The notes under the pieces: model-generated
What the model saw: only the letters and a program-made list of their open reading frames with translations
Databases searched by the model: none
Told to the model about the DNA's origin: nothing
Part shown: piece by piece, positions 43,610 through 52,615 of the stretch
Numbering within the stretch: position 1 is the first letter of the stretch
Layout of the letters: each line of letters starts with the position of its first letter
Assembly (NCBI GenBank): GCA_964462685.1
Contig: CAYWYR010000010.1
Coordinates: forward strand, 62,001 to 126,000
From: CAYWYR01 sp964462685
GTDB taxonomy: Bacteria; Bacteroidota; Ignavibacteria; Kapaibacteriales; UBA2268
Length of the DNA stretch: 64,000 bases
Direction of reading: 5' to 3'
Translations under genes and position numbers: made by a program

Positions 43610-45514
43610 ATGTTAAAAAAGACATTAAAAGCGATAGGTCTAGCTTCAGTTTTTATAACTGGTACCCTATTTCAAGCTGAAGCTCAAATAGCTGAAGAGT
43701 TTGAATGTGTGGAAATAGTATCAGGAAAAAGCTATACCCCTATTAATGGTATTCTAATACCAAAGAGCGATTTCGTTACCGGAGCGTTCGGTAATACCCC
43801 AGATCCAGATAATGGATTTAGGAGAAATGTGCCGATAGGATTCAATTATGAATTCAATGGCATGACTTATTCAACAGTAAACATAAATGTTAATGGTTTT
43901 ATTACCTTTAACCCACCTGTATTGCTTTCACAAGAAGATCCTACAGGTCTTTTCAGAAACCAGGCAAATAGTTTCCAGAACAATGTTATCGCGCCATACT
44001 GGGGTGATCACTACTACCGTGATGTTTCAGATGTAGGATTCCAACCAGGATCGATCAGGTACGGAAACGTAACGGATGCAAACGGTGAAAGAGCGTTTGT
44101 TGTTGAATGGAGAAACATTCAGATTAATGATCCTTTAATACCATCATCTGTAGGTAATTTCCAAGTATGGTTATATGAAAGCCAAGACCCACTTTCAAGA
44201 CAGGGTAGCATCGAGTTCGCATATGGCCAAGTTGGTCCTATAGTACAAGGTATAGGAACGGTTGTAGAAACACGAGGTGCGTCAATCGGTATCAAAGGTA
44301 CTAATGGTGATTTTGTTAATGGCCTTCGGTTTGAGGCTAATGGCGGAACGACTCAACAAACTTGTAATCTATCAAAAACAGACGCTACTACTCTTACTGA
44401 CCAGTGGCCTCCATCTGGCGGTACAGACAAAAGAATTGTATTGTCGGCTATAATAAGTTTCAGACTTGCAAACTTCTGGGGCGATGGTGATGCTGATCTT
44501 TCAAAAGCACCAAATGGCAGACACGCTCAGCTTTTTGATCAGCAAAACAGATACGTAACTATGAACGATGTAAAAACAATACTTCGCTCAGTAGCTACAA
44601 GCCGACCTTTGGATTCTGTGTTCGCACGTAACGCATACCACGCCGACGTAAACCACGACGGTAGATATTTTTACTTCAATCAAGTTGTAAATGGTGTAAA
44701 CACAAGAACAAAAAGAGATTTAGAGATAAGATCTGAATTATATACTCAGGACTTACCACTTAATCTTATCAGTGATGCAAACGCTATATTCTTCCAAACG
44801 GATGAATATGACGCGGCAATGATAATCAAATATCTTAATGCTAGACTACCAGTATTGCCATGGATATATGATTGGGATCCGAGGGATAATGACAGAGAAA
44901 AACTATCTGCTGCTACAGCGGTAAGATTCGGTGAACTTAACAGAAGATCATCGGACTTAGTTGAGGTTCCTGTTTATCTAAACAAGAAACATGATGGTGT
45001 AATAGCATTGAGATTAGATGTATCAGGTAAAATCATAAACGCTTCTAGCTCAGAAAACACGGTTGTTGAATTTCACAACAACAGAGTTGTATTAGCTGGT
45101 GAAGGTAAATATGATGTGAATATGCCTATTATGACACTACTTGTAGAAGCTGATGGGGATATCGAAGCAAACGATATAGCTTTCAACGGAAATGAGATTG
45201 GCAGCATAAGCACTTCAACTCAGGATGCAAACGATCTTACTCTAAACGTTTCCGTTTACCCCAACCCGGTTGTGGATAACGCAAGCTTTACAATTGCTAT
45301 TCCTGAAGCCGGTAGCTATTCCCTAGATGTATATGATATAAACGGATCGCTTGTTAAAAATATCATGGACAGCAATCTAGACGCTCAAGAGTACACTTTC
45401 GAGTGGGATGGAACAGACAACTCGGACAACACAATATCGGAAGGTCTATATGTTTACAGACTTTCTGGTGCTAACGGATACAACATTACTAAAACCCTTG
45501 TAATAGGTAAGTAA
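43610..45514 (+). CDS. T9SS-exported protein with dockerin-like and cohesin-like segments
   Basis: The protein (634 aa) has a signal peptide ending QAEAQ. Residues ~50-265 look like a nidogen-type extracellular domain (NINVNGFITFN, VIAPYWGDHYYRDVS, GSIRYG, FVVEWRNIQI). A dockerin-like stretch follows: Asp-rich GDGDADLSKAPNG (~290) with VTMNDVKTILRS, and ADVNHDGR (~346) about 55 residues later, as in paired calcium loops. A cohesin-like beta segment (LVEVPVYLNKKHDGVIALRLDVSG) lies near 450-545. The end is a T9SS/FlgD-like sorting domain (YPNPVVDN, then WDGTDNSDNTISEGLYVYRL). The dockerin and cohesin calls are by pattern and need a profile search. Confidence 0.85.
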   Translation: MLKKTLKAIGLASVFITGTLFQAEAQIAEEFECVEIVSGKSYTPINGILIPKSDFVTGAFGNTPDPDNGFRRNVPIGFNYEFNGMTYSTVNINVNGFITFNPPVLLSQEDPTGLFRNQANSFQNNVIAPYWGDHYYRDVSDVGFQPGSIRYGNVTDANGERAFVVEWRNIQINDPLIPSSVGNFQVWLYESQDPLSRQGSIEFAYGQVGPIVQGIGTVVETRGASIGIKGTNGDFVNGLRFEANGGTTQQTCNLSKTDATTLTDQWPPSGGTDKRIVLSAIISFRLANFWGDGDADLSKAPNGRHAQLFDQQNRYVTMNDVKTILRSVATSRPLDSVFARNAYHADVNHDGRYFYFNQVVNGVNTRTKRDLEIRSELYTQDLPLNLISDANAIFFQTDEYDAAMIIKYLNARLPVLPWIYDWDPRDNDREKLSAATAVRFGELNRRSSDLVEVPVYLNKKHDGVIALRLDVSGKIINASSSENTVVEFHNNRVVLAGEGKYDVNMPIMTLLVEADGDIEANDIAFNGNEIGSISTSTQDANDLTLNVSVYPNPVVDNASFTIAIPEAGSYSLDVYDINGSLVKNIMDSNLDAQEYTFEWDGTDNSDNTISEGLYVYRLSGANGYNITKTLVIGK

Positions 45515-45520
45515 TCAAGT

Positions 45521-46642
45521 ATGAGACTTTTACCATTTCTGATCATCCTCGCGGCTTTAAACGCAAGCGCGCAAAACACAGTGAGACTTCTGCAGTACAC
45601 TGATGTGGAAGCATGTGAGGGTGACGGGAAAGGTAATATTACAGTTGGCGTTGATATTGGGACAATATTACCGGAGGATAATTTCCAGGGATATGAAATA
45701 GCTGTTTCATATAAAGATCAGCCACTCAAAGGAATGATGCCTGTTTTGACCGCCAATTCACTTACAAGCCAAATACCTTCCCAGTATGTAGCTTTTGGTA
45801 ACGATGGCGAAAACGAAGAGATATATGGTTCTGCATTCTTAATAACCAGTGGAAATACAGGTTTATCAGGATCAAGACCTCTTGTAGGATTCAGGATACA
45901 GGATAATTCAGAATGTTTTCAGGCTGCAGATCTGAAAATCACACAGTTCTATGTAAATGAAGAGTGCACGATAGACTTTGATATTGATAGTACTCTGACC
46001 ATCGTAAAAGATTATGACGAAAGCCTTATCACCGAACTTGAAGTGAGTTCGACGATAAGGGATTCGATCTTGAATATTGATAGAGAACAGACAAGCGTCG
46101 ATTATAAAGTGAGTGGAAGCTTTATAGATCAATCTGTTGATTCCCTGAGTATCACTTTTTCAGAATATAGTTCTTTTGAAAACGAGATCATTGTTTATGG
46201 TGAATACCAAACAATGAATGAAATCGAAAACACAATAGTTCTTGTAGATTATAAGTTCCCTTCGGATGGGTTGATAGTCCAAAGAGAAATTATAAACACT
46301 GCTGGTTTTGATAAAAATGATACGATCGAATTGAACGCAAGCTTTCAGGTAAAAACTATATGTGATTGCTTAAGGCTAGATGATGTAACAAACAATACTG
46401 TGTACATTGAAAAGAATCCATTAAGTGCTAATCAAGTGGAATTAGTGGATAATAGCGTAAAGATCAGCTATAATAATGGTTTGATAATCGAAAATTACAA
46501 AGGTGTTTTGAATGTTGTCAACGTTAGGGGTAAGATGGCCTCGTACAACTATTCAAACCATCCAATAATTTTTGAACCAGGTATGTATATCATAAATATA
46601 CCGGGTGTAAAAACAGAGAAATTAATAATAAATAATTTTTAA
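45521..46642 (+). CDS. Secreted protein, possibly cohesin-like, with short sorting-like tail
   Basis: The protein (373 aa) has a signal peptide (ending LNASAQN) and starts six bases after the previous stop. An early beta domain (ITVGVDIGTILPEDNFQGYEIAVSY) has a loose cohesin-like look. The last ~75 residues (VVNVRGKMASYNYSNHPIIFEPGMYIINI) resemble a sorting domain without the YPNP start. No firm family is recognised. It is placed between two T9SS genes and is very likely part of the same transcription unit. Confidence 0.7.
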   Translation: MRLLPFLIILAALNASAQNTVRLLQYTDVEACEGDGKGNITVGVDIGTILPEDNFQGYEIAVSYKDQPLKGMMPVLTANSLTSQIPSQYVAFGNDGENEEIYGSAFLITSGNTGLSGSRPLVGFRIQDNSECFQAADLKITQFYVNEECTIDFDIDSTLTIVKDYDESLITELEVSSTIRDSILNIDREQTSVDYKVSGSFIDQSVDSLSITFSEYSSFENEIIVYGEYQTMNEIENTIVLVDYKFPSDGLIVQREIINTAGFDKNDTIELNASFQVKTICDCLRLDDVTNNTVYIEKNPLSANQVELVDNSVKISYNNGLIIENYKGVLNVVNVRGKMASYNYSNHPIIFEPGMYIINIPGVKTEKLIINNF

Positions 46643-46664
46643 CTTAAACATAAGGCACATACTT

Positions 46665-49600
46665 ATGAAAAGAAACATATATAGATTTGGGAAGCAAGTA
46701 TTGCTGGCTGTAGGCCTGATACTTGTAATGGGAGGTTCGATAGAAACCGACGCCCAGACTTTCAGAAACCTACGGTTACCGAAGCTATCCCTAACTGGTG
46801 CTACAAGCGGTTATAATGCCGACTACTATCCAGATGGTAGATTAAGATTGCCTCAGTCAAACGGTGAACCGAGAGAATTCGTAGTACCGGTATTTTTAGA
46901 TAACAACTGGGATCCAGCAATATCTAGAAATATTATAGATCAGAACACTAATCAGCCGGTTATTAGTGTATCACCTGAACCTATACGCAGTTTTGAATTT
47001 TCATTCTACTATGATTCTTCAGCTGTAAGACTCATTGATGTGGTTACCACTGGTCAGCTACACAATCTTATCGAAGGTAATGATATTGATGATGCGTACG
47101 ATCCTATCTTAGCTGATTGGGATATATCGGTAGATACAAGACGCGATACATCTTACCTGCGTAATGTACTTGCAACACCAAGTGCTACAGATAGAGGCCG
47201 TGGTTTTAGAGCAACAGTAACAGGTGTTTCATCAACTGCTCTACCTGTGACTTTTGGCCCAGAAGTATTTTGCTACCTAAAATTTGTAGCTGTGCCAGAT
47301 GTTTCGAATCCAAACACACCCCAGACATCACTTAACACGCCACTTTATATAGCGAATGATACTGTAAAATACAACGGTGTAAATATAGTACTGGAGCATC
47401 CATGGAGAAAATTTAACGATGTGAATTCGAATGCAATTAATGTACTGCAACAGAATGATGAATTCAATCAAGATTATATAGCTGGCCCTGGCCTTGGCGT
47501 AATACCTAATTTTTCTAAAGATCCTTTGGCACCAAGAGATAGATATGTTGCTACATCAGGTATCAACAACTATGGTACAACAGATAGGGATCCGACTCCT
47601 CCAGGTTCAATCTACATAGCATACACAGATGAATTGCCAATCATAGCTTTATCCTCGGACAGAGCAGGCAGTGATAACATAGTTACCATACCAGCAGGAT
47701 TGCAACCAACTGATGCAACTCAGTATCGATTATCTGACCCGATAACGGTAGATGCTTCATCTCAAGCAATTCTTCCGAATGTAGGTACTAGATTACTTCA
47801 AGTATCAAACTTTGTTCCAACAACTCGTTATAGGTTCCTATCTATAAAAACAAATCAGGAATGGTTAAAAGTTTTACCAGCCAATATTGGAAAATCAGAA
47901 GGCATCAATGAGATATCAGAAAGAGAACTTTTCGTTAATTATATGGACAATGGTATACTAGGTAGTTCAGTTTTGAATGATCCACTTGGTAACTCAACAG
48001 ATGACGACGGAGACCTATTCATAAACATAGTATGCGATCCTTCTGAGCTAAACAATAGAGAAGATGATCCGGACAACGATCCTACAGACCCAGAAAAAGC
48101 AGGCCGTTATTATGGCACAATTACTTTTTATTCACCAGATGTAGAATTAGCCCCAATTGAGCTGTTAGTTGAGTTTATTTACTTCAGAATACCACAAGAA
48201 GCTTGTGAAAGAGCTCAGAATGTGAATAGAGGTATCAAACTTGATATGAGAAATTCAGCTGGAGCATTAGGCGAGAGAACTTCACTGATATTCGGTACTG
48301 GAAACAGAGCCACTCGCGGCGTTGATTCACTATTCGGAGAATTTGCTTACGAAACGGATATTGCTAATGTAAATGGTTTTTGGGCAAGATTCTTCCCGGT
48401 TGATGAGGAAGGAACTCCTATCGAAAACCCTACTGAAATCGAAAACGGTTTCGGTGATTTCACTCCTAACTCAGAGGCTCCTCGTACAGCTTCTCGCGAT
48501 ATAAGAAGCTCTGATCCTGATCAGAAATCAATCATATACTATGTAAGATTCGATGCTGACGGCGTACAGAATTATCCTGTTGTAGTTAGCTGGGATGTAA
48601 GAGATTTCAGAATCTGTGATGATGAGAACGGTGAAGAACAGATCGGTGATCTATTCTTACGCGATACGGAAAACGGCCGCCTGTTCCCATCTATCAATAT
48701 GCAAAACGGTACTGTGATTGACGCTAACAGAAGATCTTACTCATTCCAAGATCCAGAGATCGATGAGTTCATTATAGAATACACACTTCCAAACGTACTA
48801 GAATTCGTAGATGAAGAGGGATTCCCTATCATCAAAGAAGGTTGGAACCTGCTATCATTACCAGTTAACCCAACTAACAAGAATTTTGAAGTTGTATATC
48901 CTGAAGCAATTGGCGCTGCTTGGAGTTATGAAGCAAAAAATTACAGTGATATAAGAGGTACGGAAGATCTTAGAGTAGGTGCAGGTTACTTCATCAAATA
49001 CGGTGATGATATCGATCTAACCTTCTCTGGTACAAGAATACGAAATATAGATGAGGGTTCATTCCCAGTCCGAGTATATGGCGGAGACGCGAGCAGCGAT
49101 GGTAGCTGGAATCTAATAGGTGGTGTATCAACTCCTGCTCCTATCGAACAGATTACATTCGGTGATTACAACGGTCGTACTGCTGATAGAGAATACACTC
49201 TACGCTATGGTGTTTGGAGATACGTGCCAGCTCGTGGTTATGAAGAAGTATCTGAAATCAGACCTGGTAGAGGATATTGGATCAAAACTAACGAAGATTC
49301 TTACTATGAGCTTTGTGTAAGTGGTAACTGTAAGCAAGCAAACGTTGTTTCTCCTTTCGCTGAAAAAGAAGCTCTTAGAAACTCTTCTGTAGCTATCAAC
49401 ATAGCAGATGTTGTTGGTCACAATGGTAAAGTTTATCTAAGTGCTAACGAAGCAAATGGTCTAAACTTCGATCTTCCTCCAGTACCAGGATCTGATGTAT
49501 TTGATGTTAGATTCAATAGCAACAGACAACTAACCAGCGATCTGGACGAACTTATCTCTATCACTGGAGCAGAGTTCCCAGTTAAGATCACAATGGAAAA

Positions 49601-49991
49601 CGCTGACGCGGAATATGAACTATTCTCAGCTGTTACAGGCCAAGAGTTAGGTCGTATCAGACCAGGACAAGGCGATGAAGTAACTATCCATAACGAAAAC
49701 ATTAATGTTATCGGAATGAGAAAAGTAGAATCTGCTTTCAATAACTCAGTTACAGTATTCCCTAACCCTACTGCGGAAACTCTAAATGTTAACTATACGA
49801 TTGGATCAACAAGCAACGTAACTATCGAGCTTGTAGATGCTATCGGTAACGTAGTAACAGCAGATAGCTTCAATGCAGAGACAAACGGAACAAGAGAAAT
49901 GGATGTTAACGCTATAGCTAACGGTACTTACCTTGTAAGAATCGTTAACGGCGACAACACGATAGTAGCCCCGGTAACGATAGCGAAGTAA
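46665..49991 (+). CDS. Large T9SS-exported surface protein with cohesin-like domain
   Basis: The protein (1,108 aa) has a signal peptide ending TDAQT. Residues ~65-230 look cohesin-like: VVPVFLDNNWDP, then IRSFEFSFYYDSSAVRLIDVVT, a pattern typical of such beta-sandwiches. Residues ~725-910 contain two GWNLLSLPV / SWNLIGGVS segments with GAGYFIKYG and GRGYWIKTN, the usual GxGYWIK domain of secreted Bacteroidota proteins. A T9SS C-terminal sorting domain starts at FPNPTAETL (~1031). Codon use changes near position 48390: the first half is AT-richer, the second half resembles the giant gene. A terminator follows. Confidence 0.88.
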   Translation: MKRNIYRFGKQVLLAVGLILVMGGSIETDAQTFRNLRLPKLSLTGATSGYNADYYPDGRLRLPQSNGEPREFVVPVFLDNNWDPAISRNIIDQNTNQPVISVSPEPIRSFEFSFYYDSSAVRLIDVVTTGQLHNLIEGNDIDDAYDPILADWDISVDTRRDTSYLRNVLATPSATDRGRGFRATVTGVSSTALPVTFGPEVFCYLKFVAVPDVSNPNTPQTSLNTPLYIANDTVKYNGVNIVLEHPWRKFNDVNSNAINVLQQNDEFNQDYIAGPGLGVIPNFSKDPLAPRDRYVATSGINNYGTTDRDPTPPGSIYIAYTDELPIIALSSDRAGSDNIVTIPAGLQPTDATQYRLSDPITVDASSQAILPNVGTRLLQVSNFVPTTRYRFLSIKTNQEWLKVLPANIGKSEGINEISERELFVNYMDNGILGSSVLNDPLGNSTDDDGDLFINIVCDPSELNNREDDPDNDPTDPEKAGRYYGTITFYSPDVELAPIELLVEFIYFRIPQEACERAQNVNRGIKLDMRNSAGALGERTSLIFGTGNRATRGVDSLFGEFAYETDIANVNGFWARFFPVDEEGTPIENPTEIENGFGDFTPNSEAPRTASRDIRSSDPDQKSIIYYVRFDADGVQNYPVVVSWDVRDFRICDDENGEEQIGDLFLRDTENGRLFPSINMQNGTVIDANRRSYSFQDPEIDEFIIEYTLPNVLEFVDEEGFPIIKEGWNLLSLPVNPTNKNFEVVYPEAIGAAWSYEAKNYSDIRGTEDLRVGAGYFIKYGDDIDLTFSGTRIRNIDEGSFPVRVYGGDASSDGSWNLIGGVSTPAPIEQITFGDYNGRTADREYTLRYGVWRYVPARGYEEVSEIRPGRGYWIKTNEDSYYELCVSGNCKQANVVSPFAEKEALRNSSVAINIADVVGHNGKVYLSANEANGLNFDLPPVPGSDVFDVRFNSNRQLTSDLDELISITGAEFPVKITMENADAEYELFSAVTGQELGRIRPGQGDEVTIHNENINVIGMRKVESAFNNSVTVFPNPTAETLNVNYTIGSTSNVTIELVDAIGNVVTADSFNAETNGTREMDVNAIANGTYLVRIVNGDNTIVAPVTIAK

Positions 49992-50027
49992 GCGCTATTA
50001 TTCAGAGGCTAACTTAGCTTTATACAG

Positions 50028-50059
50028 CAGGGCTGCCAGTAATGGACAGCCCTGTTTTT
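50028..50059 (+). terminator. Intrinsic terminator of the surface-protein cluster
   Basis: CAGGGCTG (50028-50035) pairs perfectly with CAGCCCTG (50047-50054), followed by TTTTT. It ends the unit of four secreted-protein genes. Confidence 0.88.
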
Positions 50060-50095
50060 ATTTAGTCTCACAGATTATACTAAAGGAGAAAATAT

Positions 50096-50827
50096 ATGCT
50101 CAGAATTTTTACGCTGATAACAGTACTTTTTACCATAACGGCTCTGCAAGCTCAAGAAGCTAGCTTGAGACTAAATTTCTACGACTTTGATAATGATGTG
50201 ACATATTTTGAGTTCGGGGTAGCTACAAATGCTGTTGATACTTTCGGAATAGAAGATCAAGAGCAACCTCCGTTTCCGCCCCCTGGTGGTATGATGCCAT
50301 TAGCTACTTTGAAAAGCGGCGTTGATAGTGATGGTGATCAGATATACACACAGGTCAATGTAGATATCAGGTATGCACCATCCGGTACTACGGTTACCAA
50401 AACATATCGCTTCGATGTACTGGGCTCATTCACTTCCACCCCGTGGAGAATACAATGGGGAATCCCACCAAAAGAGCTTAAATCTGCTACATTAACGGAT
50501 CTGCTAAATCAATATGAAGTAGATTTATTAGATGTTAACTCTCTTATAGTAGATAAGCCTATAAGTATGTGGCAAATTGAGGCCGAATGGAATCTTGACC
50601 CGACTGGCGTAGAGGATATCGATGGGCAAAAATCACCTTTTCAAGAAGTTGATGGCCGGCTGATCTATAGCCAAAAGCATAGTGTAATGATATATGATCT
50701 CAAAGGACACACTGTTTATAGCGGTGATGATACATTGATTGATACTGAATTATTCAACAAAGGTACTTATATTATCGTATCAGAATCCAACAACAAACGC
50801 TATTTAGACAAGATTATCGTAGATTGA
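50096..50827 (+). CDS. Small T9SS-like secreted protein matching the pre-sorting domain of the giant protein
   Basis: The protein (243 aa) has a signal peptide (ending ALQAQ). An AAAGGAG ribosome binding site precedes the ATG. Its core FGVATNAVDTFGIEDQEQPPFPPPGG lines up with WGMATEATTGDNQDDQGFGILD..ELPPFPQQ in the giant protein at 35461, just ahead of that protein's sorting domain. The C-terminal ~60 residues (VMIYDLKGHTVYSGDDT, then GTYIIVSE) resemble a sorting domain without a YPNP motif. It is therefore a free copy of a domain otherwise found before the sorting signal. Confidence 0.75.
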   Translation: MLRIFTLITVLFTITALQAQEASLRLNFYDFDNDVTYFEFGVATNAVDTFGIEDQEQPPFPPPGGMMPLATLKSGVDSDGDQIYTQVNVDIRYAPSGTTVTKTYRFDVLGSFTSTPWRIQWGIPPKELKSATLTDLLNQYEVDLLDVNSLIVDKPISMWQIEAEWNLDPTGVEDIDGQKSPFQEVDGRLIYSQKHSVMIYDLKGHTVYSGDDTLIDTELFNKGTYIIVSESNNKRYLDKIIVD

Positions 50828-50831
50828 ACGC

Positions 50832-51830
50832 TTGCTGAAAATCCCTTATATAGAAAGTCATCCAGATGACACCCCTACCAACGAGATAAATCAGTGCCAG
50901 TTCACTGTGGTTATACCGCTATTGGATGAGGAAGGTTCGCTCCCGGAGCTGAAGCAAAGGCTGGAGAGAACCCTTGACCGTATGTCGCATGAAAGGGATT
51001 ACGAAGTACTTTTCGTTGATGACGGTTCCACCGATAAGTCTTTTTCTATCTTAAAGGAATTCCACGAGAGTGATAGCCGTTTTAAGATTATCAAGTTCAG
51101 AACTAATTTCGGAAAATCCGCTGCATTGAACGCAGGATTTGCTTTGGCCAAAGGTAAGATAGTATATACGATGGATGCCGATCTTCAGGATGATCCCGAT
51201 GAGTTACCGAGATTGTTGGAAGAACTTGAAAAAGGATATGACTTAGTTTCGGGTTGGAAAAAAAAGCGCCATGATCCAGTTTCTAAAACACTGCCTTCAA
51301 AATTCTTTAACTGGGTAACCAGTAAGTTCGCGGGTATCAGATTACACGACTTCAACTGCGGGCTAAAGATCTATAGGGCGGATGTAATCAAGGCTTTGGA
51401 TGTTTACGGCGAGATGCATAGATATCTGCCAGCGATAGCCAACATAATGGGTTTCCGTGTCACTGAAATGGTTGTAACCCATCACGCTCGCAAGCATGGC
51501 AAATCAAAGTTCGGAATGTCAAGATTCTTAAAAGGATTCCTTGATCTATTGACTGTGATGGTTACCACGAAATATGTAAAAAGACCTTTACATTTTTTCG
51601 GTACCGTGGGTTCGGTATTTGCTATAGTAGGCTTGCTAATTGATAGCTGGCTTATTATCGAATGGCTTCTTGGATATACTTATCTTTCCGATAGGCCATT
51701 GTTCGTATTCGGGATAGCACTAATAATAGTAGGTATCCAGTTTATTACATTTGGTCTATTAGGAGAGCTGATTATCAAGAATACTGATAAATACAAAGGC
51801 GATTTCCATATTCAGGAGTACTATTTGTGA
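50832..51830 (+). CDS. GT2 polyprenyl-phosphate glycosyltransferase (GtrB/DPM1-like)
   Basis: The frame starts at TTG 50832, four bases after the previous stop. The GT2 domain (residues ~25-230) shows TVVIPLLDEEGSLPEL, VLFVDDGSTDKSF, MDADLQDDPDELP with the DxD site, and FNCGLKIYRADV, then two C-terminal membrane helices. This is the DPM1/GtrB/ArnC-like arrangement that moves a sugar to a polyprenyl phosphate at the inner membrane. The sugar cannot be named. It overlaps the next gene by GTGA. The neighbouring GT9 gene suggests a role in surface glycan synthesis. Confidence 0.9.
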   Translation: MLKIPYIESHPDDTPTNEINQCQFTVVIPLLDEEGSLPELKQRLERTLDRMSHERDYEVLFVDDGSTDKSFSILKEFHESDSRFKIIKFRTNFGKSAALNAGFALAKGKIVYTMDADLQDDPDELPRLLEELEKGYDLVSGWKKKRHDPVSKTLPSKFFNWVTSKFAGIRLHDFNCGLKIYRADVIKALDVYGEMHRYLPAIANIMGFRVTEMVVTHHARKHGKSKFGMSRFLKGFLDLLTVMVTTKYVKRPLHFFGTVGSVFAIVGLLIDSWLIIEWLLGYTYLSDRPLFVFGIALIIVGIQFITFGLLGELIIKNTDKYKGDFHIQEYYL

Positions 51831-52615
51831 AAGGTATTTTCTTACTGATCGCTATATTTTTGCCGCTAACTGTTTTCTCTCAGGTAGAGGAAGAAAGTGA
51901 AAATGAATCAAAGGATCAAATATTCCAGTTAAAGCCAGTTGGCCAATTCAGGATAGGTATTGCCAGTAATACTATCATGGCTCCTGAAAGTGCTACTGGA
52001 GCTATAGTTGCGTCTTTCAACCCTGATACAGTAGGCGGAAGAGGTAGTTTCGGGGATAATTACATATCATTCAATGCGGCTTATGCCTTTGGCCTTAATT
52101 CCGATAACAGTTTAAGATTGCCCGTAGGGCTGGAGTTTACAAGGTTTTCCGCAGCTGAAGTTTATCTGTTTTCAGAGTTTGTAAGGGGTAAGTACAGAAA
52201 TGCCGTAAATGTGCTGACTGTGCCAATAGGTTTAGAATATGATCTTATGGATTTCTTTTCGGGTTCGGGACAGCTATATGTTGGTCTCGGAGCCGATTTC
52301 AACTATGTTTTCGGAAGGGAAAATGAGTTCGAAACCATTTATATCGATCAACCTGTACTAAACGATACCCGTACTTTCAATAAAGAAGATGCTATGCGTT
52401 TGGGTGGTAGGGTTTTGGTTGGCTTTCAAGGGGATTTCGTAGATAATATCAGATTCAGTGCAACTGCTGCTCTTATATCGCTCAATCTTGTGCAGTTCAA
52501 TGAGACACAAGGTAGGCTTATGACCCCGATTACTGGATGGCCTGACGAAGACGAAGTGCCAGTCTATACCTACAGACTCGGCTTTAACATGATTTTCACA
52601 GTTTACAATAGATAA
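51827..52615 (+). CDS. Outer-membrane beta-barrel-like protein
   Basis: The start is GTG 51827, overlapping the GT2 stop. The signal peptide (residues 1-19, ending VFSQ) is followed by alternating strands: FRIGIASNTIM, GDNYISFNAAYAFGL, LPVGLEFTRF, PIGLEYDLM, YVGLGADFNYVF. No family is recognised. A porin-like or OmpA-type barrel of 8-10 strands is likely. It stands inside a glycosyltransferase run, so a role in surface glycan export or assembly is possible but not shown. Confidence 0.72.
   Translation: MKGIFLLIAIFLPLTVFSQVEEESENESKDQIFQLKPVGQFRIGIASNTIMAPESATGAIVASFNPDTVGGRGSFGDNYISFNAAYAFGLNSDNSLRLPVGLEFTRFSAAEVYLFSEFVRGKYRNAVNVLTVPIGLEYDLMDFFSGSGQLYVGLGADFNYVFGRENEFETIYIDQPVLNDTRTFNKEDAMRLGGRVLVGFQGDFVDNIRFSATAALISLNLVQFNETQGRLMTPITGWPDEDEVPVYTYRLGFNMIFTVYNR

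Noticed and set aside
35461..49991. Whole surface-protein cluster as a mobile element or prophage
   Set aside because: No integrase, transposase, terminal repeats or phage genes were seen at its borders; flanking genes are ordinary chromosomal ones.
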